This document shows positions 12,891 to 25,030 of a stretch of 64,000 nt of DNA, piece after piece. The translations under genes and the position numbers were made by a program. The notes beneath the pieces were generated by a model. That model saw nothing but the letters and a program-made list of their open reading frames with translations. It had not been told where the DNA came from and ran no database searches. The stretch comes from Megalobrama amblycephala. Lineage: Eukaryota > Chordata > Actinopteri > Cypriniformes > Xenocyprididae. The stretch covers positions 814,001-878,000 of the forward strand of contig NC_063061.1 in the NCBI RefSeq assembly GCF_018812025.1. Direction: 5' to 3'. Position 1 is the first letter of the stretch. Each line of letters begins with the position of its first letter.

Positions 12891-14570
12891 CCTTTAATTT
12901 GGAGCAAGATAAACTGGGGGAGTGAGTTTATTGCTTCAGACATGTTACTTTGTTCACAGCTGATTGGTCCAATTTCGGTTTGAGATCTCTTACCTAGAAC
13001 ATAACCTACGTAGGTAAGCAGGTTAAAGTGGAATGCAAGGTACTATGGCAATGAACACCACTAAAATCTGAACCACTTTCATGGTGTTTAAAACCCAGGG
13101 TTGGCACAAACTAAACTGAAACATACCTTGCTATCCACCTAAACCGGATTCATGGCCCCTGCAGTCAAAATCAAGCACAACATTTGAACAATTAACTTTT
13201 AAAACATACTGTATAAATATGAGAATCAATGACCATAAGCGAAACCAAATATATATGAATGTCTAAGACTGTCACTGTGAATTAAAACACCGGAAAAGTG
13301 TAGGGGCTCAATTTCGGGATGCATTATTTATTGGTGCTGTCAGTTGCATTGTCTGTACCCTGTGATATGCCTCAGTCTCCATAATGAGTGATACATTAGC
13401 AGAACATCATGCGTCACTATGGAGCCAATACGTGGGTGAGGAAAAATCAATGTTGTTCCCTACTCTCTAAATGCATCAGAGTAGTGCATGCTAATGGATT
13501 TCAGTTTCATATAGGAACATGAAAGCACATTAGTCGAGAACTAGACACAATCAACACAACAAGACTTGTTGGTTTTGCAGGTACAAGACTGATAAACAAA
13601 TGATAAATAAAAATAAATAAATGCATACATGGTATGATGCTTGAATAATGTATTTGTATCAACATGCACATGTTATTATTGTAGCTGTCACTATGCAATA
13701 TGCTTTTGTTTGTATATTACAGAGAAGTATGTGGCTAACATGAGGGGAAAATGTCTATGTGCATTGTAACAATCAAACTATTGACCTTTCATAAGACATT
13801 CCCTAACTCTTTAATAAGCATAAGAATAATCACTTCTGGGAATTTTTTCTGAGGTTAGATGTTAAATAGTATCCAACAAGTATAAGAAAAAAAATGTATG
13901 AGAATATTCACCTCTTGGGGAAAAGAACAAATTACTTCTTGGCTTTCTTATTAGTTCTGATGCTAGTGACATGTCCCTGTTGTATTACTAGTGGAAATTG
14001 AGTTTAAGTGAGAGGCTTGTACGCTAGCTGTATGAAAGCTTCCATACCTTTCCATGTTTCATCAAACCAACATAAAAATCCATAAAGCTGCAAACTTTCC
14101 AGTGTCATTTGTTGGGATCTTTTAAAACTCACTCTCCCTGATGTTCTGCTTCGTGCACTAATTTTTAACTGGTGTGTCGAGTGCAAGAAATAAACAAGCA
14201 AGGGATTTTTTTCTTCTTATTCTTCTTCTTTTTTTTGTATTCAGACCCCTTCATTTTTCATATTGTTGCTAAAATGAATTTAAATAACCCTATGACAAAG
14301 CAAAATCTAGCATAAATATAACCAGCATTTTATAATTATCACTTACACGTGCATTTCATTAAATTATTATTATTATTGTTTTTTTTTTCAAAATCACTAA
14401 ACATTTATTTATTTTTAAGTGTATTCTTATGGATCAAATATAAATAAAATAAATTCTACAATGAGAATTACATTCTCTGTCTATATAAGCGCTGAGTTTC
14501 TCTAATTTCTTTGTTTGTTATCGTCTATGTTGAAAGTGGTTACGTTAATCTCCAACAATCTTGATTAAAG
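12891..14570. other. Non-coding stretch, nothing recognised
   Basis: No gene, RNA or repeat boundary was recognised. Short A and T runs occur near 14230 and 14380. Confidence 0.5.
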
Positions 14571-14574
14571 ACTA

Positions 14575-15055
14575 TTTTGTACACACCTGGACGCACCTGT
14601 AAAGTGATGCCCCGTTCAATTTCTGATGTACTCCAAGCACTCGTGCTACTTCTGATACAAAGGACAAATGGATTTGCAATGGTCGCTTTGTTGCATCCAA
14701 TGCGGACAGCTTCTATCTGTCGCAACGTGACAATGGTCGCATCCGGTGTAGACATGTTGTAAAACTTTTATCTTACACCGCGTCTACACAATATGCAACA
14801 GTTGTTGCTTCGCACCTTGCTGTAACAGCTTGGCTGTCTTCAGCGAATGCAACAAAGCGACCATTGCAAATCTATTTGTTCCTCGTGTCAGAAGTAGCAC
14901 GATTGCTCTGAGTATGTCAGAAATGGAAAGGAACATTAGTTTACTGTTGGGAATTTGACGTGTTGCGCCGAGACGCATCCAGTGTAGACAACAACACTGA
15001 TTATAATGGATTCTATTCACACTGCTCGCGTCTAGTGTAGACACAGTGTTAATTG
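14575..15055. mobile_element. Fold-back MITE
   Basis: The segment caatggtcgctttgttgcat at about 14678 is matched inverted by atgcaacaaagcgaccattg at about 14847, and the flanking DNA also pairs. Outer words gacgcacctg and cgcgtctagtgtagacacag suggest termini containing tctacac and gtgtaga. No coding capacity is present. The superfamily is uncertain and the outer edges are approximate. Confidence 0.6.
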
Positions 15056-15169
15056 AATATGTCAGTATATTGTCATGCCGTTGATTTGGGTTAATGCATA
15101 TGCAAACATGGGTAGAATGGGCCATGACCAGGAGATTTAACAGAATCTAAACAGAATCATAAAGGCCAT

Positions 15170-16130
15170 GCAAGTGATGAATGCTGCCTTCAAGTCTGTC
15201 CATTTAATCTACTGCATTTTGCCAGTACCTAGACTGGAGGTCTAGGGTAGAAAAGATACAAGCACCACCAAGGACATTGAGGCATTCCTCAATCTTGGGG
15301 AGAGGGTAAGCATTCTTGGTTGTCAGGCTGATTAGGCACCTATAGTCAACATACCAGCAGACTCCACCATTATTTTTACGGACTAACACCACAGGTGACA
15401 CTCACTCTGAGGAAGAAGGTGTAATGACTCAGGCTTTCAGCATATCTTTGAAATGCCTTTCCTCTTCCCCTTGGTGTACTGGCCTTCTAAGAAGGAAGAA
15501 AAAGAAATAATTGGCAAGTTGATCCTGCAGATGGTAGGCTAAAGTGACTAAGCATTGTATCTCTTCTTCAAGCTGAGCTGACTCTTTGAACTGGCAGAGT
15601 TCTCCCAGCTTCCTTCTAATTGTTGGTAGGGGGACTCGCTGACAAAAAATGTTGAGTTAGCTGCTCTTTAAGAAAAGTGTAGTTCTCTCAAATATGCCCA
15701 GGAAGTAAACAGACATACTTAATTGCTGCCTTGATGATGAGGAATACTGGATCTTTGTTTAACAACATACATGGATGGTAATTGCTGGGAGCCACTCTCA
15801 CTATTTCAATGCCTAACACCTGTCTCTATGGAGAGGGAAGTTCTGGTGGGGCCTGAAGTACGTGCTTTCTGTTGTATGACTTCTAGCTCAGCAGCAAATG
15901 GTCCACCATGTTGCGTGACTTGATCTGGATTCTCTAAGGGAAAGGGTGAATCGGAGTGAGGAATCCGCCTCTCTCTGACAGTAGGCTGTGAGCTCTCATG
16001 GGTGCAGTGGACATGGATGTCTGTGGAGCTTGGGTACTACTCGCAATGTGGTTCAGTATTGGAGCCATCATCTGCAGTTGCTCACTATTCCTGCTCTCAT
16101 TTTCGAGCATTGCATTCAACCTGCTTCATC
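15170..16130 (-). mobile_element. Ty3/Gypsy retrotransposon fragment
   Basis: Minus-strand coding traces are in Gypsy order. A gag-like piece (about 15934-16119) lies upstream of a reverse transcriptase piece (15204-15401). The DNA between carries frames broken by stops. It is flanked on the right by DIRS-like DNA. Confidence 0.7.
15204..15401 (-). pseudogene. Gypsy reverse transcriptase fragment
   Basis: The 65-residue frame begins MSPVVLVRKNNGGVCWYVDY, then has the NAYPLPKIEECLNVLGGA and FSTLDLQSRYWQ blocks. These are the classical first motifs of Ty3/Gypsy reverse transcriptases; the aspartate of STLDL is a catalytic-site residue in the family. The YVDD motif and the remainder are missing, so this is a truncated relic. 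Confidence 0.85.
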
Positions 16131-16303
16131 TTCGAAGGAGTTTCAGCACAGAAAACAACACACAAGTCTTCTTGCGCTTGAATGGTTTAAAATCTGTACG
16201 CTTGGAAAGACACAGACTGCATGCCCTCCACCACCTCGGCAGACCTTCGCACAAGCTACGGCCTGCCCACCCCCCAGCTTTCGCATTCCAAGATGTCAGA
16301 GAC

Positions 16304-17240
16304 TAGTCTGGCTATCACCAGATGCGAAAACTCCAGACAGGTTTACCGTGTGTCTCAATCAGCTCCCTAGTTCAGTAGTCAGGGCACTGATCAGGGAATC
16401 AGCCACATTCACTTTCATGATATACTGATTCACGACCTAGGGAACTAGGGAGCTGATTGAAATGCAGGGTTAGTTTGTATTGGTTTGTAGCATTGATCCG
16501 CGGTTTGCAGAAGCAGCAATGGCATCGAGCGATTTTTGCAGGTTGTGCCAAAAACATGAAAGTGATCGGTATTTACACCCACTCGAGCAATATTGCTAAA
16601 CTAAATATGTCATTCAGCATCGTCGAGAGGTTAAAAGGCGACTCTGATACTTTTCTGGTTCAGTGTAAATGAACGCGGAATATAGCCGCCCTAAACTACG
16701 TCATTGTCATGACAACCAAAAGAATTCCAGTCAGCTCAGGCGGCGCGAGATTCAAGAAGCAGGAGACGGAACATATAGAGCAAATAATAAAAATATTGTC
16801 TACCATCAAGGGGCATTGAAGTAAAAGAGTCCTGTACTCACATCGTGAAGCAAACCACCAAAATAACAGCAGAGAATCGTCGTGTGTCATCAATTGGCTT
16901 TCGCCGTTTTTTAATCCTCCTATGAAGAGACTGTCGGATCAACGCTCTGCTACATTTCTCTCAGATAAGGTAAATGCTTAACACAATCGGCGTCACTGTG
17001 ATTGTGCATTGTTATTTTGGAGTGACGGGTAGATCAGATTGAGTTTGAAAACTGCTTGCCGTCGCTTCTCTATCGTCATTGTGTTATACCCGCCAATAGC
17101 GAGCAAGGTGGATAAGCCAGTCTGTGATTGGTTCCCGCAAAAATGTAAGAGATGCAGCAGAATTGAATGTACGGGTTTCCAGACTGAGTTGCCGGGCGAA
17201 ATCAAATCGCCGGCAGATCAGGCTGGGTTTACCCAGACTA
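16304..17240. mobile_element. Non-autonomous TIR element with a 9-bp direct repeat
   Basis: The identical 9-mer gtcagagac flanks the element at 16295-16303 and 17241-17249. The ends are inverted: tagtctggctatcacca on the left and, reversed, tagtctgggtaaaccca on the right (13 of 17 match). The 937-bp interior has no transposase that I recognise. A 9-bp duplication would suit a Mutator-like element and an 8-bp reading would suit hAT. The superfamily stays open. Confidence 0.65.
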
Positions 17241-17978
17241 GTCAGAGACCGCAAGTGAATGTCAACTAAGTCAACTATGGCTGCAGCAATGCAGACTATC
17301 CTGGCTAGTGGAGGAGATTCTTCGCGGCTTTGATCAAGCAGAAACAAGATTTCATGCAAGGTCTGCTCTGAATGTCTTGGGTTAAAACATTGACAACTGG
17401 TGATTGAAATTCTGGTTCCTGTGGGCACAGAGTACGCTTCACCATGAAGACGCCAAGCTAGCCTGTTGGGACAGGATCCCCTCATGTCACTTAACCCTGC
17501 TCCGGCTGTCACTCCACAGGTATCCATTCCTGTAGAATTGCAAACCACTGCAAATTTATCCTGGGCTTGATCCATATGTCTCTCTGCCCAATGTGTTCAG
17601 TAGGGATGAGGAAGAGGACACGCTTGATTTTGAGGACAATTGGATTTCCTTCACTCTGAAGAAGAGGAAGATTTTGAAGACTTTTTTTTTGAAGAAAAAT
17701 GTCCATCCCCTAGCACGGGGCTTCTCATTGTTGATCTGCAAGATGTGTGCAAACACGCTGCAGAAAAACTAAATATTCCGTAGCTAAATGTAGTATCGTA
17801 AATGCAAAGTCACGCTACATGGGGAAGAGACTGCCGAGAGCGAAACGGACAGCAAGACAGCTGCTTCCAGACACTGATACAAAGAGATGTGAGGAAAAGA
17901 AGAGGGATGATGAGGCTTTGAAACTCTGTATGCCTAGAAAGACACAGACTGCATACCCTCCACCACCGCAGCAGACCT

Positions 17979-18296
17979 TTGGGCAAGGTAGTTCACGAGG
18001 GCAGGGTAGTGAATGGAAGATGGGGTCATCATCTGATCAACTTTCATCTTCATCTGGAAATGCCAGCCATGTTTCTGATATTAAAGCATTTTCTCCCTTT
18101 TCTGAAAGGGCATCATGTTCTCATTAGAACAGATAACACTACAGTTGTGGCTTACATAAGCCAAGAGGGAGGTCTCAGATCACTGTTGCGTGCACATGTT
18201 GGCACGCAAACTGATTTTGTGGAGCACTGCCTATCTTTTACACGTACAGGGGATCATGAACTGCTATCCATGGGAAATCCCCTTTACAGGGAGTAG
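17979..18296 (+). pseudogene. DIRS reverse transcriptase/RNase H fragment
   Basis: The frame contains LKHFLPFLKGHHVLIRTDNT followed by TVVAYISQEGGLRS. This is the RNase H block of DIRS-group retrotransposons (the TDN motif carries a catalytic aspartate in the family). The sequence after GGLRS drifts and ends at a stop. The polymerase core upstream is missing. Confidence 0.8.
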
Positions 18297-18445
18297 AAAT
18301 TGAACAAGGAAGTGGTTGAATAGATTTGGAGCACGTACAGCAGAGCGACAGTGGACCTGTTTGTGTCCCAGGACAATGCTCAGTGACTGTTTTTCTCCCT
18401 GAAAGTTTATAGCACGCCTCTGGGGATAGACGCGCTGCCATATGA

Positions 18446-19050
18446 ATGGCCTTGCACTCTCCTTTAAGGGTTTCCACTGATAGCATTAATATCCCCAACC
18501 CTTTACAGAGTGAGGGAGGAGGGACTGAAAGATCCTCTGGAAGGGGAAATCCTCATCCAGAAAGTCTGGCACTATGGCACTATTTGAATACAACTGGTCT
18601 GTCTGACAGTGTTACCAGAACCATACAGAACCCTAGAGCTTTGTCTACTTGGTCTCGTTATGAATGCAACGTTGATATGCGGTTAAACATGAAACTTCCT
18701 TTCCAGTGTTCATGACAGTCTTCTTCTAATTTCTGCAGGATTTGATAGACCAAGGGGAAGAGTTTTCAACCATGAAAGTGTTTCTGGTCTCTCACATAGG
18801 TTTTGATAACAAAACTGTTGAGCAGCACCTTTTAGTGTGCAGGTTCATGAAGGGCGCAAGTCTCAAAACTAGTTTCTCCCTCATGGGATTTAGTACTGGT
18901 ACTTGATGCTCTTTCAATGTCCCCATTTAAGCCACTGGTAAAGATTGATTTCAGAATATTGTAGTTTAAGACGGCACTGCTGTTAGCCTTGGCTAACACA
19001 CACTTCACACACTTTCGGTGCATTCTTATCCTGGCGTAATGTAAAAGGGC
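18446..19050 (+). pseudogene. DIRS tyrosine recombinase remnant
   Basis: Traces include GLSDSVTRTIQNPRALSTWS (about 18590-18660), FLQDLIDQGEEFSTMKVFLV (about 18733) and VEQHLLVCRFMKGASL (about 18815). These match the N-terminal part of the tyrosine recombinase that DIRS elements use instead of a DDE integrase. A further trace, FKTALLLALANTH, occurs near 18970. Frames are interrupted, and the catalytic R-H-R-Y region is not visible. Confidence 0.7.
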
Positions 19051-19439
19051 TTCCAAGGAATACATGGAAGCGGCATATCCCTTGAAAGAGTGGATTCTGG
19101 AATCCACTGCCGCTTCAATATATATCTTTTAAGTTATTCATCAACATTTATCTTTCTGTTAAATTATTTGAATGACTTCTTCAATGTATGTTAAAGCATT
19201 TATTTTCCTTTTCAAACACTAGAAAATAATTTTGAATATTGTCTGTACCTCTCACTGAGAGAAAAGAACATGTTATGAGTATGTTTTGGGAAAGTTTCCT
19301 GCTCAGAGCAGAGATCAGATCAATGTCAGCCTTGAAGAAGCTGCGAATTATGTGTATCTGTGTATGTGCGCTAAGTGTTCTGTGCAGGTCTTTTGTACTG
19401 GTGGACAACTGACACTCTGCTTGAGACCAGCAGACGCCA

Positions 19440-19820
19440 TGTCATGACCCCAAAAGGACATCCGGTACCTAAATCCAGGGACCCCTCGTCAGCATTGTGA
19501 CGAAGGGAGATATGCTTCTCACTATCTGTCCATGTGTGTACAATTTCTAATCTTGTCTACTTTTCTTCGCCAATCATAATCATTCAACCTGAAGTAATGA
19601 CGTAGTTAGTTGACTCTGTTAGAGTATAACTGTTATGGAAATGTGAATGTACCCAGAGCGGCCTACGAACTCCTTGTGAGACTTGAAGCTGGCTTCTGCT
19701 GATGAAACTGCAAACTATTCTTCATTAAATTTTTCTTCAATTTATTTATTTTTTTTAAAACTTTGACTCTGGGTCTTTATTCAAAATATCTGGTTTCAAG
19801 GGTCCTAAACTGTTTATCCC
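19440..19820 (+). repeat. Candidate retroviral-type LTR
   Basis: The segment starts tgtcatgacccc and ends in ttatcccca. Near its 3' end it has a tcattaaa/actctgggtctttattcaaa region, reminiscent of the R-U5 border of endogenous retroviruses. It is followed by tggtggaggatgtgggca, a possible primer-binding site, and by a possible splice donor (acaaggtagga at about 19885). No second LTR, gag, pol or env was found, so this could be a chance resemblance. Both edges are approximate. Confidence 0.4.
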
Positions 19821-20367
19821 CAAGAGTTTATGGTGGAGGATGTGGGCAATCATTCTTTGGTGACATCTCTGGCGAAACAACAAACAAGGTAGGAAGCTGT
19901 TTTATTATCTGGCTAGGGATATCTGAGTGGAAGAGACTGGGTGAGAGGAACGGGATAGCTTCACTCAGAAGTGAGTGAGGAGTACCGCTGAACCGGATTT
20001 GGAGGCCGGGAAGGTACATTAATTATACTAGCTTTAAGATATTGTTGATCATTGAATTTGATAGTATAAGAAGTCGCTGAAGCCACGGAACAGCAGGCAG
20101 CACATCGAACGCACTCCAATACAGGGACACAAAAGTGACTAGGACACGACGTGGTGTACAGAGGTACCCCTACACCCTCTGAGATGGGTATGCTATCTGA
20201 GAACCAGGGTTACACAAGTGACCTATTGTTTTCCAATGTGCAATGAGCGTGCAAGCAACCCCCAAAACAAAACTGAATGTAGAAATGTAACTTCATGCTC
20301 TATACTAAGGAGTGCTTAAATGAACAACCCATAAGTGACTAGAACACAGTAGAGGTAGTTAAAGGCC
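19821..20367. other. Leader-like DNA after the LTR candidate, no gene
   Basis: The possible primer-binding site and leader of the LTR candidate lie at the left. A segment near 20200 reads tgagaaccagggttacacaa, similar to the ends of DIRS-like repeats at 58.2-60.1 kb. No open frame of interest. Confidence 0.4.
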
Positions 20368-20371
20368 TTAA

Positions 20372-20546
20372 AACGGAACTCAGTAAGATTTGCGAAGCTC
20401 CCCCTACAGGTTCCTTCAGTGAATCACACTGTCGTAAATACTCCAAGCGCAGCTCTGGACTACAACGCTCACCAGTGCAGTATTTTTGCAAATACAGTAC
20501 AAGAAAGACTATTTATGAAGGTAAAAAAAAGTTACTTAGTTCTGCT
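20372..20546. mobile_element. 175-bp TTAA MITE
   Basis: TTAA flanks the element at 20368-20371 and 20547-20550. The ends are inverted: aacggaactcagtaag on the left and, reversed, agcagaactaagtaac on the right. The interior is too short to code. Confidence 0.75.
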
Positions 20547-20550
20547 TTAA

Positions 20551-23340
20551 AGGGTGATGCGCTCTTTACTACAATATAATAAAAGTGACATTTAAATATA
20601 GTGATATATATAATAGAGTGATGTTTTGGTTGTGGAGGATAACAGTTGCTAGATGTAATCTGATGCAGCCACTTTGATGTGTGGTTATAACACATACAGT
20701 TTACTAGAATAATCAACCATTAGACTGCACTTACTAAAAACAATTTACTTTTGAAATCTGCTAAAATGTATGAAATTTGACACCTTCATGAAGATCAATA
20801 AAACACTGTATAGCTGCCATTAGCCCTATATGCAATACAATAATCTGTGTTTTATAGTATGTACCTAATCTCAGATCGGCTGTAAAAGGAATGCTGATTG
20901 CTCTGTTTAACAGACTACTGCCTTTGTGGTTGCACTGAGAATAGGGGGCAGATGATGTGCATCTTAAACAGCTGTGTCCCTGTACACCTTCCACCCACGG
21001 TTTACCCTTACCCTCACCCACTAAGGTTAAATAATACGCCTATTAAAGCACCCCTGCACACATTGCACTAAGGGGAAAAGATCTATAATAACAATCAATT
21101 CTCAAAAGAGAGACCTCTGAAATTCAGCTATATTCCATCATTATTATGCATCATATGCCTCGACTGAATAATACTTTCTCTGCTCCATTTGAATTACACT
21201 CCACATTGAAGCAGCTGTACTGCAGAACACAGTAATGTAATTCTAGGTCATTTATAGAACACAAAGAGGTGAGAAGTTATCAAGAGTGAAATATATGCAA
21301 ATAAGACTGAATGCAGAACGACCGAAAACTTAGCCAGAAATCTGCACAGAGGGCTGTGTTATTTTGGCAGTTTTACTTCCATGTTGCAAATAGTTGACTC
21401 ACTCCCTATCTCTTTAGCACTTTGTAGGAAATAGACTTTGCAGAATTACATCATGATTGAGGGCTCGGATCCAACCCCCAGAGAGCTACAAACTGGCAAA
21501 GGAGAATCTGTGGAGTAATCTTTATTTGTTTTTGTTTTTTTGTTTTTTTAAGAGGACAATTGAAATGGTATGTCCAATTGACATTACAGAGAAAAATACT
21601 TCTGAATAATTACACTAACTTTGTGCTTTGGGCAGTACTTTAATATCATATACACCTTGTTTTACCCCATGTGCAAATGCCTGTGTGATATTCTCTGGGT
21701 CCAATTTTCATGTCCTTATATATAGACAACCTAACAAATATAAATCTGAATAACTTGCTGTATGATTACTTATTAATCAAAGTTATAATCCTCAAAGTTG
21801 TGATTTACAAAACTGGATAGGTATGGCTTGTGTCAAAACTGTCATCCCCATTCAAATTGAGGGGGGAATTGAATTATGAATCTTTATTATGTCTTAAATG
21901 TCTACATTTTAGTTCAAACACCTTCAATAGAATTATTAAGCTGTGAAAAGGAAATTTTATTTTCTTTGTTCATGACTTCACAAGTATCTTCCATCTGTTG
22001 GTGGATTTAAATCATGGCTTTTTTTCTCATTCTCACGTGTCATGTTATTTACTTATGCTATGCTATATTTCCTTTAAAAGTTATTTGTGTAGGCTGTTTG
22101 ATCAAAGAGTGTAGTTTAAGAGGAATGTCTGAAGAAAAAAATCTGCATCTTGAAAATTTCCATGGCATTGTTGCCACCATAAAAATAATAGGTGCAGGAC
22201 ACTATCTCACACTAAAATTAAATCATACTTTTATCATGGTTTAATAAGCATATCTGTGGCTCCAGGTTCAAGGTCTGGATGATTTGTCGTAAGTTTTAAT
22301 TAAGTGCATTTGGCCAAATAGAATAAGCTCCTGAGGTCCTAAACTGGATCATTTCCAGAGAGTTTGGTATTCCAGCCTTGTGCAACATGCTGGAAATTCA
22401 ATATAGGGACTAATTCACCTTGTCTTTGTGCTCAGGCCCTGCTTAATGTGTGACAATGTTGATGTCAGCAGCTTTAGGATGCGTCTTAGACATGGATGAC
22501 GGTATATAGCAAAGTGAGAGAGACAGAAATGGAAACTTTACAGCATACAATTTCCTTCACAGCATATCATGGCATATGTGCAAGTGGCATGAGGCCACAA
22601 AAACACATATGCATGTGCGCACGTACACACACACACACACACACAGTGACAACCTGAGGAAATCTGTGCACGTAAGCAGAATTTCTTAGAATAGACTGGT
22701 GAATGCACAGTCTCTATCAGTTAATTAATCACAAACCTCAATTTTGGTTTGAAGAGCTAGAATAAAAAATGATGACTGGACACTGGTTTATCAATTTTCA
22801 TTCTCATACTTGTCTTGAAATAAAATCCAGACAATTTCTAAATCTTCTTGAAAAATTTAATACTTAGATATATTTGAAAGGACATTTTTACTCAAATAGT
22901 TTTTGGACTACTTAACACAACAACAATAATATTAGTAATAAAAGAGACGGGGAATAATAATGCTGTATTTATATGAGTGATCAAAATAATAAAAAACATT
23001 AGTAATAAATGAGATGGGGAATAATAATGCTGCATTGACATGTTAATACCATAAATGCTGACAAGGCATAATTCCCATTATGCCATAGGTGGAAATCCAT
23101 TGGATGATAAATATACATATGGGTATGTGGCTTCACTCAGGTTATGGATGTATTGTATGTAACCATGAATTTGTCCTGTAGTGCTATAACATTGTGTCTG
23201 TGAACACATTTCATTTAAGTACACTAAAAAAAGAGAGAATATTTCTTGATATTAATTTAAACTATTAACTCTACTGAAAGACTTTGTGTTGCTGAAACTT
23301 CACAGAGCTGAGTAAAACCACTACAATTAGAAACATCAAA
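20551..23340. other. Non-coding stretch, nothing recognised
   Basis: No gene. It holds a (CA)n tract at about 22621-22645 and a local duplication in which tggggaataataatgctg-like DNA at about 22930-22975 recurs at about 22997-23038. Confidence 0.5.
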
Positions 23341-23779
23341 TGAAATCTTGTGTGTTTACACTGGAACAAAAAAATCTGATTTTTTGCTCACATCTGACAC
23401 AGATCGGAATTAGTTGCACACGTGTAAACACAAAAATCCACACGGGATATTATTTTTTTCCGCATCTGATCTGAGCCACTTCCAAATGTGGTTTTAAAGG
23501 TGCCCTTGAGTGATTTGAAAAAAACATTTTAAATTGTTCCCTGATATCTACATAGAGGGTATGTGGCTTTTTTATGGCCGAAAATTGTCCAGATATGGTT
23601 TTACAGCTCCATTTATAGCCCCACAAATAGCCCCTAGAATGAAAAGGTCTGTTTTTGCCTTATTTGGAAGGCTCATGAATAGTAATATGGTGCTCCGCTC
23701 TGATTGGCTGTTTCACTGTTCGGCTCCTTCCAGTAGCTCACACTGATAGCGAACAAATCTGTACTGTACGGCGTGAACG

Positions 23780-23889
23780 ATGGAGAGTTTTGGTATTCAA
23801 CCTTATATGTTTGAGCCTGTTTCTGACGAAGATGCAGATGTAGAGGAACAACCAATTTTGTTGCGATTGGCCATAGACGTTTCTGAGTG
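23780..23889 (+). CDS. Short first-exon-like ORF inside the TTAA element
   Basis: From the ATG at 23780 the frame reads MESFGIQPYMFEPVSDED and on to LAIDVSEW. It then meets the splice-donor-like sequence GTAAGT at 23890-23895, followed by an in-frame TAA if unspliced. The start resembles the N-terminus of fish proteins annotated as P2X purinoceptor 7-like, which in fish often come from repeats; that link is from memory. The downstream exon with the zinc-binding domain was not found, so this is a relic or a lone exon. Confidence 0.5.
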
Positions 23890-24763
23890 GTAAGTTAGTC
23901 TTTATTTTCAGTATGCACCTGCAAAACGTAACTGTTACGTCAATGGAACTAGCATATAGCGTTAACTTTACACTATAACTCATAACGTCAGTATTTGCAA
24001 CTTTGTTTTTAGCATTGTAAAAAAAAATAATTGTAATAATGTGTCGCTGTATGGTTTTACAATGATAGCTTCTTCACTTTGCAATAACAACTCTAAACAA
24101 CGAACGAAAATTTGTTTCTAATATATTGACATTACCGATATGATTTTAAATTTGATTTATTTAGCCAACCAAAGTAAAGCATAGAAGACATTCCAAAAAA
24201 GCAGTGTCATGTTTACTACTCAGCTGCCGTAGTGTGATTACGATTTAGCTATTAGTAACAAAAACTTACATCGTCTATAAATATCTTTTTCCACAGGTGT
24301 ACGCATACAAGTCATACAAGTTCTCAAAAATAAAAATATTTGAAAAAAAGTGACTAAATGTCTTGTCAAATGACTATCGTTTCAGTTTGAACGGTGTAGA
24401 AAGTTAGCTAGAAGGATCGAGTATCTGTAGCTATCTGTAAGCAAATAAACTAACATAGTTAGCTTCGGTGTAATGTGTTGTTGGTTAAATATAGGTCAAA
24501 TTATAATTATATCCGACAAAAGAGAATTGGCATATGTATCTACGGTTATGTTATAGATTTATATAACAAAGACAGTAATAAATTTTAACCTCACCGTTAA
24601 TAGTAGTTACGTAAACTTTGCTATTTGTTACTGTACTAGCATCTTGCATTAGATCTAGACAACACTGGGTACATGGTCGTTAATGTTGTTAGCTCACTAA
24701 GAAACTTTACATTTAATCAGAAATAGTTTCTACAGCCAAGATGTGGATAAAAGCACTACTTAC

Positions 24764-25030
24764 TGCTTGCGGGAATATAGTTGGAATTACCCCTTTCTTC
24801 AGTGTCAAACGCTGAGCGAAGCCTGCTTGATATTGTCCCAGGTTAGAAAAGCTGTCCGTGGTGAAATGGGCAGAGCAAACTAACAACTTTGAGTTAAATT
24901 GTTCCGGTATCCGGTTATAGATAAACATCAGCCATGCCTTTTGACAGTTTTTTTCTGGAGGAAGACTATGAAAAGTTTTCACATCCCCTTCACAGCCTGG
25001 AACATAACATTTATTTCCATGATCTGCCAT
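24764..25030 (-). CDS. THAP-type zinc-finger exon of a transposon
   Basis: The frame starts MADHGNKCYVPGCEGD. It has the THAP signature in order: C-x4-C at residues 8 and 13, FHSLPPEK, a tryptophan at 33, VCSAHF (C and H completing C2CH) at about 52-57, and a closing KKGVIPTIFP near residue 80. THAP domains bind specific DNA and serve as the DNA-binding part of P and Kolobok transposases. A donor-like GTAAGT at 24758-24763 follows. Read through, the frame ends at 24713, after 105 codons. The whole domain is intact, although the rest of the transposase is absent. Confidence 0.8.

Larger units (their letters stand above)
16150..19060 (+). mobile_element. DIRS-like retrotransposon, decayed, with an insertion
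   Basis: Plus-strand traces occur in DIRS order. There are ORF1-like words near 17300-17800 (AMQTILASGGDSS, then AEKLNIP), an RNase H segment at 17979-18296, and a tyrosine recombinase region from about 18540 to 19050. All are broken by stops and frameshifts. A proline-rich segment (KTQTACPPPPRQTFAQ at about 16200) recurs at about 17940 (KTQTAYPPPPQQTFGQ), suggesting duplication or two overlapping copies. A TIR element sits at 16304-17240. Confidence 0.7.
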
